From Flavimaribacter sp039888615 (lineage in GTDB: Bacteria; Pseudomonadota; Alphaproteobacteria; Rhizobiales; Rhizobiaceae): 64,000 nt of DNA. Made by a program: the position numbers and the translations under genes. Where the stretch lies: the NCBI GenBank assembly GCA_039888615.1, contig JBDQQS010000001.1; one strand, 5' to 3'. Under the pieces are notes generated by a model. The model made no database searches, was not told the origin of the DNA, and saw nothing but the letters and a program-made list of their open reading frames with translations. Below, piece after piece: positions 45,490 through 54,261 of this stretch. The stretch's first letter is position 1, and every line of letters starts with the position of its first letter.

Positions 45490-46619
45490 TGAGTCTCTTC
45501 CTTTGTCGAGGTAGGCGGATTGCTGGAAGCTGGCATAAGAATGCGGAAAATTGTCCTGTTTGAGTGGCAATCGCATTCAACGATTCCGCCATGATCCCCC
45601 ACTATTTTGGCAACGAGCGCCAGCCCGAGGCCAGATCCGTTTATCTTCGTCGTAATGAACGGATCAAAGAGGTGCGGCAGGATGTCTGACGGCACGCCCG
45701 GTCCGTTGTCCTGCACGCAGAATTCGAGCGGCAGAGAAACCTTCTCGCGGGAGCCTGGAACGGACAGTCGCATGCCTGGACGAAAAGCCGTCGTCAAAAG
45801 CACTTCTCCACCAGGTTGGGTGCCGAGTGCTTCACAGGCGTTTTTGATGAGGTTGAGAAACACCTGAATGAGTTGGTCTCTATTGGCGTACACGGACGGC
45901 AGAGATGGATCGTATTGTTCTTTGATCTTTATGTTTTGCGCAAAGCCGGCCAGCGCGATCGCCTTGACCCGGTCAAGAACGGAGTGAATGTTGACTGCCT
46001 CGCGGTCGACCGGTCTTTCATCAGAAAAAATTTCCATCCGATCGACCAGGGACACGATGCGATCCGTTTCGTCACGAATGAGACGGGTCAATGGCCTGTC
46101 TTCATCATTGACCGATGATTCGAGCAGTTGCGCCGCGCCTCTGATCCCGGACAAAGGGTTCTTTATTTCGTGGGCAAGCATGGAAGCCAGACCGGTTACT
46201 GAACGGGCGGCCGCGCGATGGGTCAATTGCCGATCAATTTTGTCGGCCATGGATCGTTCCTGGAAGAGGATGACGATCGATCCGCTCTGTTCGGTAACTG
46301 GCGCAACATAAATATCCACCAGCCTGTCTCCATCAAGTTTTGGGGAACTGACGTCTACCCTATATTCATTGACTGGCGCGCGCCTTTCGCGCACCTGCTC
46401 GATGAGCGCAAGCAGCGGACTGCCGAAGGGAATATAGGAATCGATTTTGTGTCGGGAGAGGTAGTTGCCGCTTGCGCCGAAAAAGGACTCTGCCTCCCAG
46501 TTTGCAAATATGATGAAATCGTCATCATCGATCATGATGACCGGATGACGTATCGCGTTGAGAACAAACTTGGCCTGATCCATATCTGTATTTTCGTCCA
46601 ACACATCGCGATCGCTCAT
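45486..46619 (-). CDS. ntrB: NtrB nitrogen sensor kinase
   Basis: A 377-residue soluble histidine kinase, the partner of NtrC, controlled by PII proteins. PAS-like domain in the first 130 residues, HisKA with M-L-A-H-E-I-K-N-P-L-S-G-I-R-G-A-A-Q, and the ATPase domain with N-L-I-K-N-A-C-E-A-L, D-N-G-P-G-V-P and G-S-G-L-G-L-A. No membrane segment. ATG at 46619, overlapping the dusB stop by ATGA. dusB, ntrB and ntrC thus form one coupled unit, the nifR3-ntrBC arrangement. Confidence 0.95.
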   Translation of the reverse strand: MSDRDVLDENTDMDQAKFVLNAIRHPVIMIDDDDFIIFANWEAESFFGASGNYLSRHKIDSYIPFGSPLLALIEQVRERRAPVNEYRVDVSSPKLDGDRLVDIYVAPVTEQSGSIVILFQERSMADKIDRQLTHRAAARSVTGLASMLAHEIKNPLSGIRGAAQLLESSVNDEDRPLTRLIRDETDRIVSLVDRMEIFSDERPVDREAVNIHSVLDRVKAIALAGFAQNIKIKEQYDPSLPSVYANRDQLIQVFLNLIKNACEALGTQPGGEVLLTTAFRPGMRLSVPGSREKVSLPLEFCVQDNGPGVPSDILPHLFDPFITTKINGSGLGLALVAKIVGDHGGIVECDCHSNRTIFRILMPASSNPPTSTKEETQ

Positions 46620-47608
46620 GCCGCCTCCCGATCCATGTTATCCGCCCGCACTGTGATTGCGCGTCGAAAACACTCGACTACAACAGACGGATCGTATCCG
46701 GTCATGATCTGAGCGCGCAGGTCCGAATTGCAGTCGCTCGCATGACGATCAAGATACCAGCCTAGATGCTTCCTGAAGTGGCGAACGCCAAAAGCCTGTC
46801 CATAATGTTCAAGCGTCATTTCGTAATGTTCAGTAACGAGCGCGACGATATCGCCTGGGTCATTCGGAACGTCATCGCGACCAAGCAACGCGCCAATATG
46901 CCAGGGACGTCCCTGCGCTGCGCGACCGATCATCACCGCATCGGCGCCGCTCATTCTCATGATAGCGCCGACGTCTTCAAGTGTATGAACGTCGCCATTG
47001 GCGACCAAAGGAAGCGTTGTGGTCTCTCGCACCTTGGCAATTGCGTTCCAGTCTGCCCTGCCCTCATAGAACTGATTACGCGTTCGGCCATGCACAGTGA
47101 TCATTTGAACACCGGCGTCTTCAGCGCGGCGTGCAAGTTCCGGGGCATTGATGCTGTTTTCGTCCCAGCCAAGACGCATCTTCAGAGTTACAGGCAACGA
47201 AACTGCATTGACCGTTGCGTCGATGAGGCTAAGCGCATGGTCAAGATCCCGCATTAGCGCCGATCCGGAATACCCGCCCGTTACTTTTTTCGCAGGGCAA
47301 CCCATGTTGATATCAATGACATCAGCGCCATTGGCTTCGACGATTTTTGCAGCTTCAGCCATCCATCTGGCCTCGCGTCCGGCGAGCTGCACCATGTGCG
47401 GACGGATCCCGGTTCCTTTCAGCCTTGACCATGATTCTGATCGGCTGCAGACAAGCTCGCGACTCGCAATCATTTCGGTCACGACGAGTCCTGCGCCATA
47501 CCTCCAGGCCAACTGCCTGAAGGGCAAATCGGTTACGCCGGACATGGGCGCCAGAATGCATCGATTGCGAATCTGCACCGGCCCGATGGATAAGGGGCTA
47601 TCGATCAT
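46616..47608 (-). CDS. dusB: tRNA-dihydrouridine synthase B
   Basis: An FMN enzyme that reduces uridines in the tRNA D-loop (NifR3 family). The TIM barrel starts I-R-N-R-C-I-L-A-P-M-S-G-V-T-D-L-P-F, with N-M-G-C-P-A-K-K-V (catalytic Cys) and T-V-H-G-R-T-R later. From the ATG at 47608 it is 330 residues, the usual length; the open frame to 47677 uses a TTG and has no support. It is the first gene of the ntrBC unit and divergent from ispDF with about 155 bases between them. Confidence 0.92.
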   Translation of the reverse strand: MIDSPLSIGPVQIRNRCILAPMSGVTDLPFRQLAWRYGAGLVVTEMIASRELVCSRSESWSRLKGTGIRPHMVQLAGREARWMAEAAKIVEANGADVIDINMGCPAKKVTGGYSGSALMRDLDHALSLIDATVNAVSLPVTLKMRLGWDENSINAPELARRAEDAGVQMITVHGRTRNQFYEGRADWNAIAKVRETTTLPLVANGDVHTLEDVGAIMRMSGADAVMIGRAAQGRPWHIGALLGRDDVPNDPGDIVALVTEHYEMTLEHYGQAFGVRHFRKHLGWYLDRHASDCNSDLRAQIMTGYDPSVVVECFRRAITVRADNMDREAA

Positions 47609-47763
47609 TAAGATTGCGGACTTTTGAGGCAGCGACAAAACATGCATTTTTTTTAAGCAATCAGTAGAAAATTGCAAGATAAATCAGCGAAAGCTGTTTA
47701 TAGAAACGGCAACGAAGGAACAGTGCAATCCATGCTGAAACCAAAACGGGCAATTTGTTGAAA

Positions 47764-48972
47764 ATGAATGCAATCGCTGCGGTAATTGTCGCCGCCGGTC
47801 GTGGAGAGCGCGCAGGCTGGTCCATCGAAGGCCCCAAGCAGTATCGACCGATCGGCAACCGTCCCGTACTCGCCTGGACGCTCGAACCATTCATCACGTC
47901 GGCTCAAATCGAGACCATTGTCGTTGTCATACATCCTGAGGACAGGGATTTGTATGACGCCTTGTTGCAGTTTGTGCCGGCGCCCGAGAAAATGGTCGTG
48001 GTGACAGGCGCCCAGACAAGACAGGCGTCCGTGCTTTGCGGCCTGAAGGCCCTCGAGGGACTTGGGATGAGCCATGTGATGATTCACGACGGCGTCCGCC
48101 CATTTTTGACCGGGGAATTTATCGACGGGCTTTCCGATGCACTGGGCGCCGGCGCCGCCGCCCTGCTGCCTGCACTGCCGGTAACTGATACTTTGAAAAA
48201 ATCCCCCGACGGCAAGCGCGTGGAGTGCACGCTATCCAGAATCGGGATCTACGGAGCGCAAACGCCTCAGTGTTTCGAGTACAACAGAATACTTGACGCA
48301 CATCGACGTGCAGCCGAAAAACCGGAAATTGAATTCACGGATGACTGCAGCATTGCGGAATGGGCGGGTATTCCCGTGGATATCGTGGAAGGTCTCCGCG
48401 ACAACGTCAAACTGACGACTGCACAGGACATTGCGATGGCGGACGCCAAACTGTCAGCGAACCAACCCGTATTCGACCTGCCCGATGTTCGCACCGGAAA
48501 CGGTTATGACGTACATGCCTTGAAGCCGGGCAATGGCGTTATGCTATGCGGAGTATTTATTGAACACGACCAGGCGTTGTCCGGACACTCCGACGCCGAC
48601 GTCGCGCTTCATGCATTGACTGACGCGCTGCTTGCAACTTGCGGGGCTGGAGATATCGGCGATCACTTCCCTCCAACCGACCCCAGGTGGAAAGGCGCCG
48701 CCTCTCATATCTTCCTTGAACATGCGGCTGGTATTGTTCGAGGAAAAGGCGGCCACATCCGCAATGCGGATGTATCGTTGATTTGTGAGGCGCCACGCAT
48801 ATGTCCACATCGCAACGCCATGCGCAAGAAATTGTCCGAAATCCTTGAGATCGACATCGACCGTTGCTCCGTGAAAGCGACAACGAATGAAAAGTTGGGC
48901 TTCGTGGGACGCTCCGAAGGCATCGCCGCCATCGCTACTGCAACCGTCGTCTATTCCGACAACGCGTCATGA
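47764..48972 (+). CDS. ispDF: Bifunctional IspD-IspF protein
   Basis: A fusion of two enzymes of the MEP isoprenoid pathway: 2-C-methyl-D-erythritol 4-phosphate cytidylyltransferase (residues 1 to about 235) and 2-C-methyl-D-erythritol 2,4-cyclodiphosphate synthase (about 240-402). IspD has A-A-V-I-V-A-A-G-R-G-E-R and H-D-G-V-R-P-F. IspF has G-N-G-Y-D-V-H-A-L, C-G-V, G-H-S-D-A-D-V-A-L-H-A-L-T-D-A and K-A-T-T-N-E-K-L-G-F. The same fusion is known in alphaproteobacteria. Start ATG at 47764 preferred over the TTG at 47755. It overlaps the next gene by ATGA. Confidence 0.95.
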   Translation: MNAIAAVIVAAGRGERAGWSIEGPKQYRPIGNRPVLAWTLEPFITSAQIETIVVVIHPEDRDLYDALLQFVPAPEKMVVVTGAQTRQASVLCGLKALEGLGMSHVMIHDGVRPFLTGEFIDGLSDALGAGAAALLPALPVTDTLKKSPDGKRVECTLSRIGIYGAQTPQCFEYNRILDAHRRAAEKPEIEFTDDCSIAEWAGIPVDIVEGLRDNVKLTTAQDIAMADAKLSANQPVFDLPDVRTGNGYDVHALKPGNGVMLCGVFIEHDQALSGHSDADVALHALTDALLATCGAGDIGDHFPPTDPRWKGAASHIFLEHAAGIVRGKGGHIRNADVSLICEAPRICPHRNAMRKKLSEILEIDIDRCSVKATTNEKLGFVGRSEGIAAIATATVVYSDNAS

Positions 48973-49457
48973 TGTCAACATTCGACAAGGCTGAGAGGCT
49001 CGTTGACGCATGCAAAACAGTTGGCCTGCTTGTTGCAACAGCGGAATCCTGCACAGGCGGGATGATCGCCGCTGCGATTACCGATATTCCAGGATCGTCA
49101 GCAGTTTTTGATCGCGGGTTCGTTACCTATTCAAACCAGGCGAAAAAGGACATGCTGGGGGTATCAGAAGCCACCCTTGACCGGTTCGGCGCCGTGTCCC
49201 GACAAACTGCCGAAGAAATGGCGCTGGGCGCAGTTTCCCGATCTCGCGCCGACTTCGCGGTCAGTGTTACCGGCATTGCAGGCCCCGGTGGGGGATCCGC
49301 CGAAAAACCGGTGGGCCTCGTTCATATGGCGGTCGCAGGAAAGTCGGGGCTTATATGTCACAAGGTTCTGCGCTGCGGAGATATTGCAAGAGAGGCCATT
49401 CGTCTCGCCACGGTACAAACTGCACTCGATGCGCTTATTGAAGCTACGCAAGTTTAA
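48969..49457 (+). CDS. pncC: CinA C-terminal family nicotinamide-nucleotide amidase
   Basis: A 162-residue protein that deamidates NMN to nicotinate mononucleotide. The signature A-E-S-C-T-G-G-M-I-A-A-A near residue 24 is followed by P-G-S-S-A-V-F-D-R-G-F-V-T-Y-S-N and V-T-G-I-A-G-P-G-G-G-S-A-E-K-P-V-G. It lacks the N-terminal CinA domain. ATG at 48969 overlaps the ispDF stop (ATGATG). The coq10 gene that usually comes near it in Rhizobiales is 8.6 kb away here, beyond the phytochrome and bkd genes. Confidence 0.93.
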   Translation: MMSTFDKAERLVDACKTVGLLVATAESCTGGMIAAAITDIPGSSAVFDRGFVTYSNQAKKDMLGVSEATLDRFGAVSRQTAEEMALGAVSRSRADFAVSVTGIAGPGGGSAEKPVGLVHMAVAGKSGLICHKVLRCGDIAREAIRLATVQTALDALIEATQV

Positions 49458-49715
49458 TTTTTCAGCCCTGCAAGGCAGAATTGCTTGCAGTTGCTTGAGA
49501 GAACCAACATTTAAGGTTGTTGACGCCTCTACTTGGACCAAACCTTTTCAGAGAATCTTCTGCCAGCACTGCTGCTCCTGGATTCATAATAACCTAAACG
49601 CTTGGAGCCATATTAACAAAGTTTATAGCATTCCCCGTATTGACTGTTTATTCTTTCGCGTAAATATCTCCCTAGAGCTAGGCCCGAAACAGTTCCAGCA
49701 TATCTAAATCAACTA

Positions 49716-50297
49716 TTGAATATATACATAACACCGTCACCACCTGTTAAGATCAGCCACCGTTTCGCCCTTCGAGACGGCACAGCAAAGTCTCACGAGC
49801 AACTCGACGACAGCATTGTGAAATTCGCCACGCTCGACCTTTATCGACGCTATCTTGCCGGACAGTATCTCTTTCGAAAACATATCGAAGAGCACTTTAA
49901 AGGAGGCGAAAAACTGCTCGACGAAGCCTGCGACTGGAGACCACTGACGTTACTCGACGCCATCCGCAGCGACATGGTCGACCTGAACGTGGCTGAGCCC
50001 ACTCAAGGCCGTTCGACCGCGCCCTTGGCGACACCCGACAGAAGTTCGCTGTTGGGTTCACTCTACGTGATCGAAGGCTCAAATATGGGAGCGCGTATAC
50101 TCTATCGGGACGCATTGGCGCTTGGGCTTGGATCGAGGTATGGCGCAAGCCATTTGTCTCTCCAGTCCGTGGACAAAACACGTTGGCCAGACTTTCTCGC
50201 GCTGCTGGAACAGTCGGATATAGACATCTCTGTCGCTATTGCTTCAGCCAATAATCTCTTCAGTATTGCTTACAACGCATTCGCAGGTCCGAAATGA
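49716..50297 (+). CDS. bphO: Heme oxygenase (BphO-type)
   Basis: Cleaves heme to biliverdin, which becomes the chromophore of the phytochrome encoded next. A 193-residue helical protein with the proximal His in G-T-A-K-S-H-E-Q-L (His27) and the distal-helix glycines in G-S-L-Y-V-I-E-G-S-N-M-G (about residues 110-121). The only possible start upstream of the His is the TTG at 49716; no ribosome-binding site is obvious. The ATGA overlap with bphP makes coupled translation certain enough. Upstream is a 258-base AT-rich gap after pncC. Biliverdin may also be used for iron release. Confidence 0.88.
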   Translation: MNIYITPSPPVKISHRFALRDGTAKSHEQLDDSIVKFATLDLYRRYLAGQYLFRKHIEEHFKGGEKLLDEACDWRPLTLLDAIRSDMVDLNVAEPTQGRSTAPLATPDRSSLLGSLYVIEGSNMGARILYRDALALGLGSRYGASHLSLQSVDKTRWPDFLALLEQSDIDISVAIASANNLFSIAYNAFAGPK

Positions 50298-52837
50298 GCC
50301 GGCAAATCAGCGTTGACCTTACAAATTGCGATCGCGAGCCGATCCACATTCCGGGAAGCATTCAGCCGCATGGCTGCCTGATCGCCTGCGACGGGATTGC
50401 CGACACCGTACTCCGTCATTCGCAAAACACCGCTGATATGCTTGGTGTCGATAAAGAAATTAACGGAAAACCTCTCGCCGATATCCTCGGCAGCGAGGCC
50501 ACGCACGCGGTCCGAAATGCGCTCAATCGCACAAACGATCCGTCGCGCCCAGCCCTTCTTTTCGATACAGCACTCCAATCCGGGCGCAGCTTTGATATCG
50601 CCGTTCACAGGTTCGAAGGAAACTGTATTCTTGAATTCGAGCCGCAACTCTCGGATCCGACACAACCGCTCGAGCTGGCAAGAGAGCTTATCGGCCGCAT
50701 CTCATCGATAGACAACATCGACAACGTCGTCAAACATGTCGCGCGCCTTCTCCAGGCGCTGCTTGGATACGACCGTGTCATGATCTACAGCTTCATGCAT
50801 GACGGATCGGGGCAAGTCATAAGCGAATCCAAACGCGAACATCTCGAGAGTTTTCTTGGCCAGTATTTTCCGGCGTCTGATATTCCACAGCAAGCAAGGA
50901 AGCTCTATCTACAAAATACGATACGCGTGATTTCAGACGCTAATTTCATGCCGGTGGCTGTAAATCCGGTTTTCGATGCATCCGATAAGCCACTCGACCT
51001 TTCGTTCGCTCATCTCCGCAGCGTCTCGCCTATTCACTGCGAGTATTTGCGAAATATGGGCGTTGCTGCATCAATGTCGATTTCCATTATCGTAGACGAC
51101 GAGTTATGGGGTTTGATTGCCTGCCATCATTATTCGCCTCGGGTCTTGACGATGGCTCAACGCGTCGCCGCTGAAATGTTCGGCGATTTCTTCTCTCTTC
51201 ACCTCAGCGCATTGAAACAGACCAAATTGCTTGAGGCGGCCACGGACGCCCGCCAGTCACTGGACAGGTTCCTCCGGCTCGCAGTTCGAGCCCAGGATAT
51301 CGATGCGGTCATTCGCGATAGCATCGACGACTTCGCCCGCCTGATACCCTGCGATGGGGCCGGCATATGGCTGAACGGAAGCTGGACTTTTCAGGGATAC
51401 ACCCCTTCTGAAAAACATATTCCAACGCTCGTGAATTTCGCGAAGAAGGTCTCTGAGGCCGCCGTCTGGGAAACAAACCAGATTTCAAATGATATTCCGG
51501 AAGCAGTCGACTACGCCGCCGACGTCTCCGGAATACTTATTGTTCCACTCTCACAACGGCCTCGCGACTACCTGTTTTTCTTTAGACGCGAGATGGTCAG
51601 GACTTTGAACTGGGCGGGAAATCCGCAAAAGACCTATGAGAGCGGTCCCATGGGAGACCGACTAACGCCACGCTCCAGTTTCGACATCTGGAAGCAAACA
51701 GTGCATCGGCAGTCCCTTCCATGGACCGACGAGGAACTGGAAATCGCCGAAGCGACGCGAACTGCGCTCGCCGAAGTCGTTCTTCACCATAATGAATTGC
51801 TGGTTGACGAGCGGGCCAAGGCTGATGTGCGTCAGCGCATGCTTAATCAGGAGCTCAATCACCGGGTAAAGAACATTCTGGCGGTGATCAATTCTGTCAT
51901 AGCTCAACCCTCTGACGTGGGACAAACCATAGACCAGTATGTGACTGCCCTCAGAGGACGCGTGCAAGCGCTGGCGACCGCCCACGACCAGATAATACGA
52001 GGCGATGGCGGGGGCGCTCTGATGCAATTGGTCAGAACGGAGCTGACACCCTTTCAATCTCTTGAATCCACATTTGACGTGAGTGGTCCGGATATTCTGC
52101 TTGATGCGCGTTCGTTCTCAGTCATGGCGCTTGTGCTTCACGAACTGCTGACAAACGCCGTCAAGTACGGCTCCTTGTCCACATCCGGCGGAGAACTCCG
52201 CATTCATTGGAAAACTGATGGTGCCGGAAACTGCGTCATCGAATGGAAAGAAAGCGGCGGACCGGAGGCGCGCGCGCCTCAACATCGAGGTTTCGGTACG
52301 GTTTTGGTCGAGCGCAGCATTCCTTACGATCTTGGCGGGGAAAGCAACGTCGATTACTCTTCGGAGGGTGTTTCAGCCCGCTTGCTCATTCCTGCCCGTT
52401 TTGTGACTATGGGCGAAGAGGCGGACACGATCGGCCTCAAACACTCAGTTAATCCAGCGGACATCGAAACACCGGATGGAGATATATCCGCTGCGCGGGT
52501 ATTAATCGTTGAAGATCAGATGCTGATCGCGATGGACATCGAACAGATCCTGAGAGATGCAGGCGTCAGTGATTTCGTGACATCAGCCACAGTGTCAGAC
52601 GCGATCGAGAAAATTGACCGTTTCATTCCGACGGTTTCGGTGCTGGACGTCAATCTGGGAACGGAAACCTCCGAAGCGGTGGCACAGGAACTGAAAAGGC
52701 GCCGTATTCCATTCGCCTTTACGACCGGCTACGGCGAGACCGCCGCCGTGGTCAAACAGTTTCCCGAGGCGCCGGTATTGCAAAAACCATATGACGCCAG
52801 ATCAATCGTCAGGACCATCAACAGGATTACCGATTAG
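50294..52837 (+). CDS. bphP: Bacteriophytochrome HWE kinase with receiver domain
   Basis: An 847-residue red/far-red light sensor. PAS domain with the biliverdin-binding Cys12 and P-G-S-I-Q-P-H-G. GAF domain with P-A-S-D-I-P at residues 193-198 and later the H-C-E-Y-L block. PHY domain to about residue 510. Then an HWE/HisKA_2-type kinase with L-N-H-R-V-K-N-I-L (His523), the ATPase domain H-E-L-L-T-N-A-V-K-Y-G-S, and finally a receiver domain with V-E-D-Q and phosphoacceptor Asp785 (V-S-V-L-D-V-N-L-G) and K-P-Y. All conserved residues needed for a light-regulated hybrid kinase are present. The output after the receiver is unknown: no phosphotransfer or DNA-binding partner is adjacent. Overlaps bphO. 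It converges with the bkd operon, 28 bases apart. Confidence 0.92.
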   Translation: MSRQISVDLTNCDREPIHIPGSIQPHGCLIACDGIADTVLRHSQNTADMLGVDKEINGKPLADILGSEATHAVRNALNRTNDPSRPALLFDTALQSGRSFDIAVHRFEGNCILEFEPQLSDPTQPLELARELIGRISSIDNIDNVVKHVARLLQALLGYDRVMIYSFMHDGSGQVISESKREHLESFLGQYFPASDIPQQARKLYLQNTIRVISDANFMPVAVNPVFDASDKPLDLSFAHLRSVSPIHCEYLRNMGVAASMSISIIVDDELWGLIACHHYSPRVLTMAQRVAAEMFGDFFSLHLSALKQTKLLEAATDARQSLDRFLRLAVRAQDIDAVIRDSIDDFARLIPCDGAGIWLNGSWTFQGYTPSEKHIPTLVNFAKKVSEAAVWETNQISNDIPEAVDYAADVSGILIVPLSQRPRDYLFFFRREMVRTLNWAGNPQKTYESGPMGDRLTPRSSFDIWKQTVHRQSLPWTDEELEIAEATRTALAEVVLHHNELLVDERAKADVRQRMLNQELNHRVKNILAVINSVIAQPSDVGQTIDQYVTALRGRVQALATAHDQIIRGDGGGALMQLVRTELTPFQSLESTFDVSGPDILLDARSFSVMALVLHELLTNAVKYGSLSTSGGELRIHWKTDGAGNCVIEWKESGGPEARAPQHRGFGTVLVERSIPYDLGGESNVDYSSEGVSARLLIPARFVTMGEEADTIGLKHSVNPADIETPDGDISAARVLIVEDQMLIAMDIEQILRDAGVSDFVTSATVSDAIEKIDRFIPTVSVLDVNLGTETSEAVAQELKRRRIPFAFTTGYGETAAVVKQFPEAPVLQKPYDARSIVRTINRITD

Positions 52838-52865
52838 AAACTCCATTGAACGCGATGGCGTTGGT

Positions 52866-54260
52866 TCAAATATGCAGCCCTCTGCCGAGCGCCATCATGG
52901 CCGCTTCTGGCAAGGCCTCGCTTTGCGTAGGGTGTGCATGGATTGTGCGTGCAATGTCTTCCAGGCACGCTCCCATCTCGAGAGCCAGCGAAAACGACGC
53001 CGAGAGTTCCGATACTTGTTTTCCCACGGCCTGGATACCCAGAACCATTCCGTTGTCCTTGCGGGCTACAATGCGAACGAAACCGGTCCGACTTTCCAGC
53101 GTGATAGCCCGGCTGTTGGCCGATAGAGGAAAATTGGCGACCACAATGTCGTTACCTTTCTGTTTGACCTGCTCTGGAAGTAGACCCACGCTGACAATTT
53201 CCGGGTCAGTAAAGCAAATTGCAGGAACCGATACCGGGTCGAAAACGCGCTTTTTGCCTGCTATCACCTCGACCGCCACCTCTGCCTGCGCCATGGCTCT
53301 ATGAGCCAGCATCGGCTCTCCGGTTACATCGCCAATCGCGTAAACGCCTGTCATGGAGGTTCTGCAGGTCTCATCTACAAGGATACAGTCTCCCGACATG
53401 TCGAGTTGCAGTTCCTCGAGCCCCCAATCCTGCAGATTCGGTTTCCGACCAACAGTTACGAGAACTTTGTCGACGGAAATTTGCGAAGTACCCTCGCCCT
53501 CCGTTTCGATTGCCAGTTTTGCGCCATTTTCTGCAAGTCCGCGCGCACGACTATTGAGATGAACGGAGGCCCCGAGATCTTCCAGGCGTTTTGCGACAGG
53601 AACTGACAGTGCCTGATCATACTGAGGCAACAGTTGGTCTGTCGCTTCGATGATAATCACCTCGGTGCCCAGTTTTGCAAAGGCGGTTCCGAGTTCCAGG
53701 CCAATATATCCGCCGCCAACAACGGCAAGTTTTCCAGGAATACTTTCAAGCGATAAGGCCTCCGTGGATGAGATCACCGCGCCTCCGAATGGCAAACCGG
53801 GCAATTCCACCGGCGTGGAGCCAGGCGCAAGGATAACGTTTTTCGCGGTAATGCGCACATCGCCGTCATCCGTTTCCACCATGCAATTCTTGCCATCGAC
53901 CATGCGTCCCGCGCCTGCGATCATCCTGGCACCGGATTTCTTCAACAGGCCATCAACGCCCCTGTTGAGCCCGCTGACGACGCCGTCCTTCCAGTTCAGT
54001 GTCTTTGACCAGTCAAGAGAGGCGTTTTCGACACGAATGCCGATGCTGTTGCCGCCTTTCGCTCCTGCTGCTGCATAATACTCATCTGCGGCATGGATAA
54101 GGGCTTTGGACGGCACGCAACCGACATTCAGGCAGGTTCCCCCTGTCCTGCCTTTCTCCACAATTACGGTATCGAGACCAAGTTGCGCAGCTCGGATCGC
54201 CGCCACATATCCGCCTGGTCCGGCGCCGAGAACGAGCACTTCGCAGGATATCCGTTCCAT
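52866..54260 (-). CDS. lpd: Dihydrolipoamide dehydrogenase of the branched-chain complex
   Basis: The E3 flavoenzyme that reoxidises lipoyl groups with NAD+. FAD site G-A-G-P-G-G-Y, redox disulfide G-G-T-C-L-N-V-G-C-V-P-S-K at residues 40-52, NAD site V-V-G-G-G-Y-I-G-L-E, and the C-terminal H-A-H-P-T-Q-S-E (catalytic His-Glu). 464 residues. It ends the bkd operon, right after the E2 gene (one base between). A second E3 serves the pyruvate complex at 59777-61240. Confidence 0.93.
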   Translation of the reverse strand: MERISCEVLVLGAGPGGYVAAIRAAQLGLDTVIVEKGRTGGTCLNVGCVPSKALIHAADEYYAAAGAKGGNSIGIRVENASLDWSKTLNWKDGVVSGLNRGVDGLLKKSGARMIAGAGRMVDGKNCMVETDDGDVRITAKNVILAPGSTPVELPGLPFGGAVISSTEALSLESIPGKLAVVGGGYIGLELGTAFAKLGTEVIIIEATDQLLPQYDQALSVPVAKRLEDLGASVHLNSRARGLAENGAKLAIETEGEGTSQISVDKVLVTVGRKPNLQDWGLEELQLDMSGDCILVDETCRTSMTGVYAIGDVTGEPMLAHRAMAQAEVAVEVIAGKKRVFDPVSVPAICFTDPEIVSVGLLPEQVKQKGNDIVVANFPLSANSRAITLESRTGFVRIVARKDNGMVLGIQAVGKQVSELSASFSLALEMGACLEDIARTIHAHPTQSEALPEAAMMALGRGLHI

Positions 54261-54261
54261 A

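Noticed and set aside
52846..52869. TTGAAC ... GTTCAA inverted repeat between bphP and the bkd lpd gene
   Set aside because: A six-base stem with a 12-base loop and no T-run on either strand; not enough for a terminator call.
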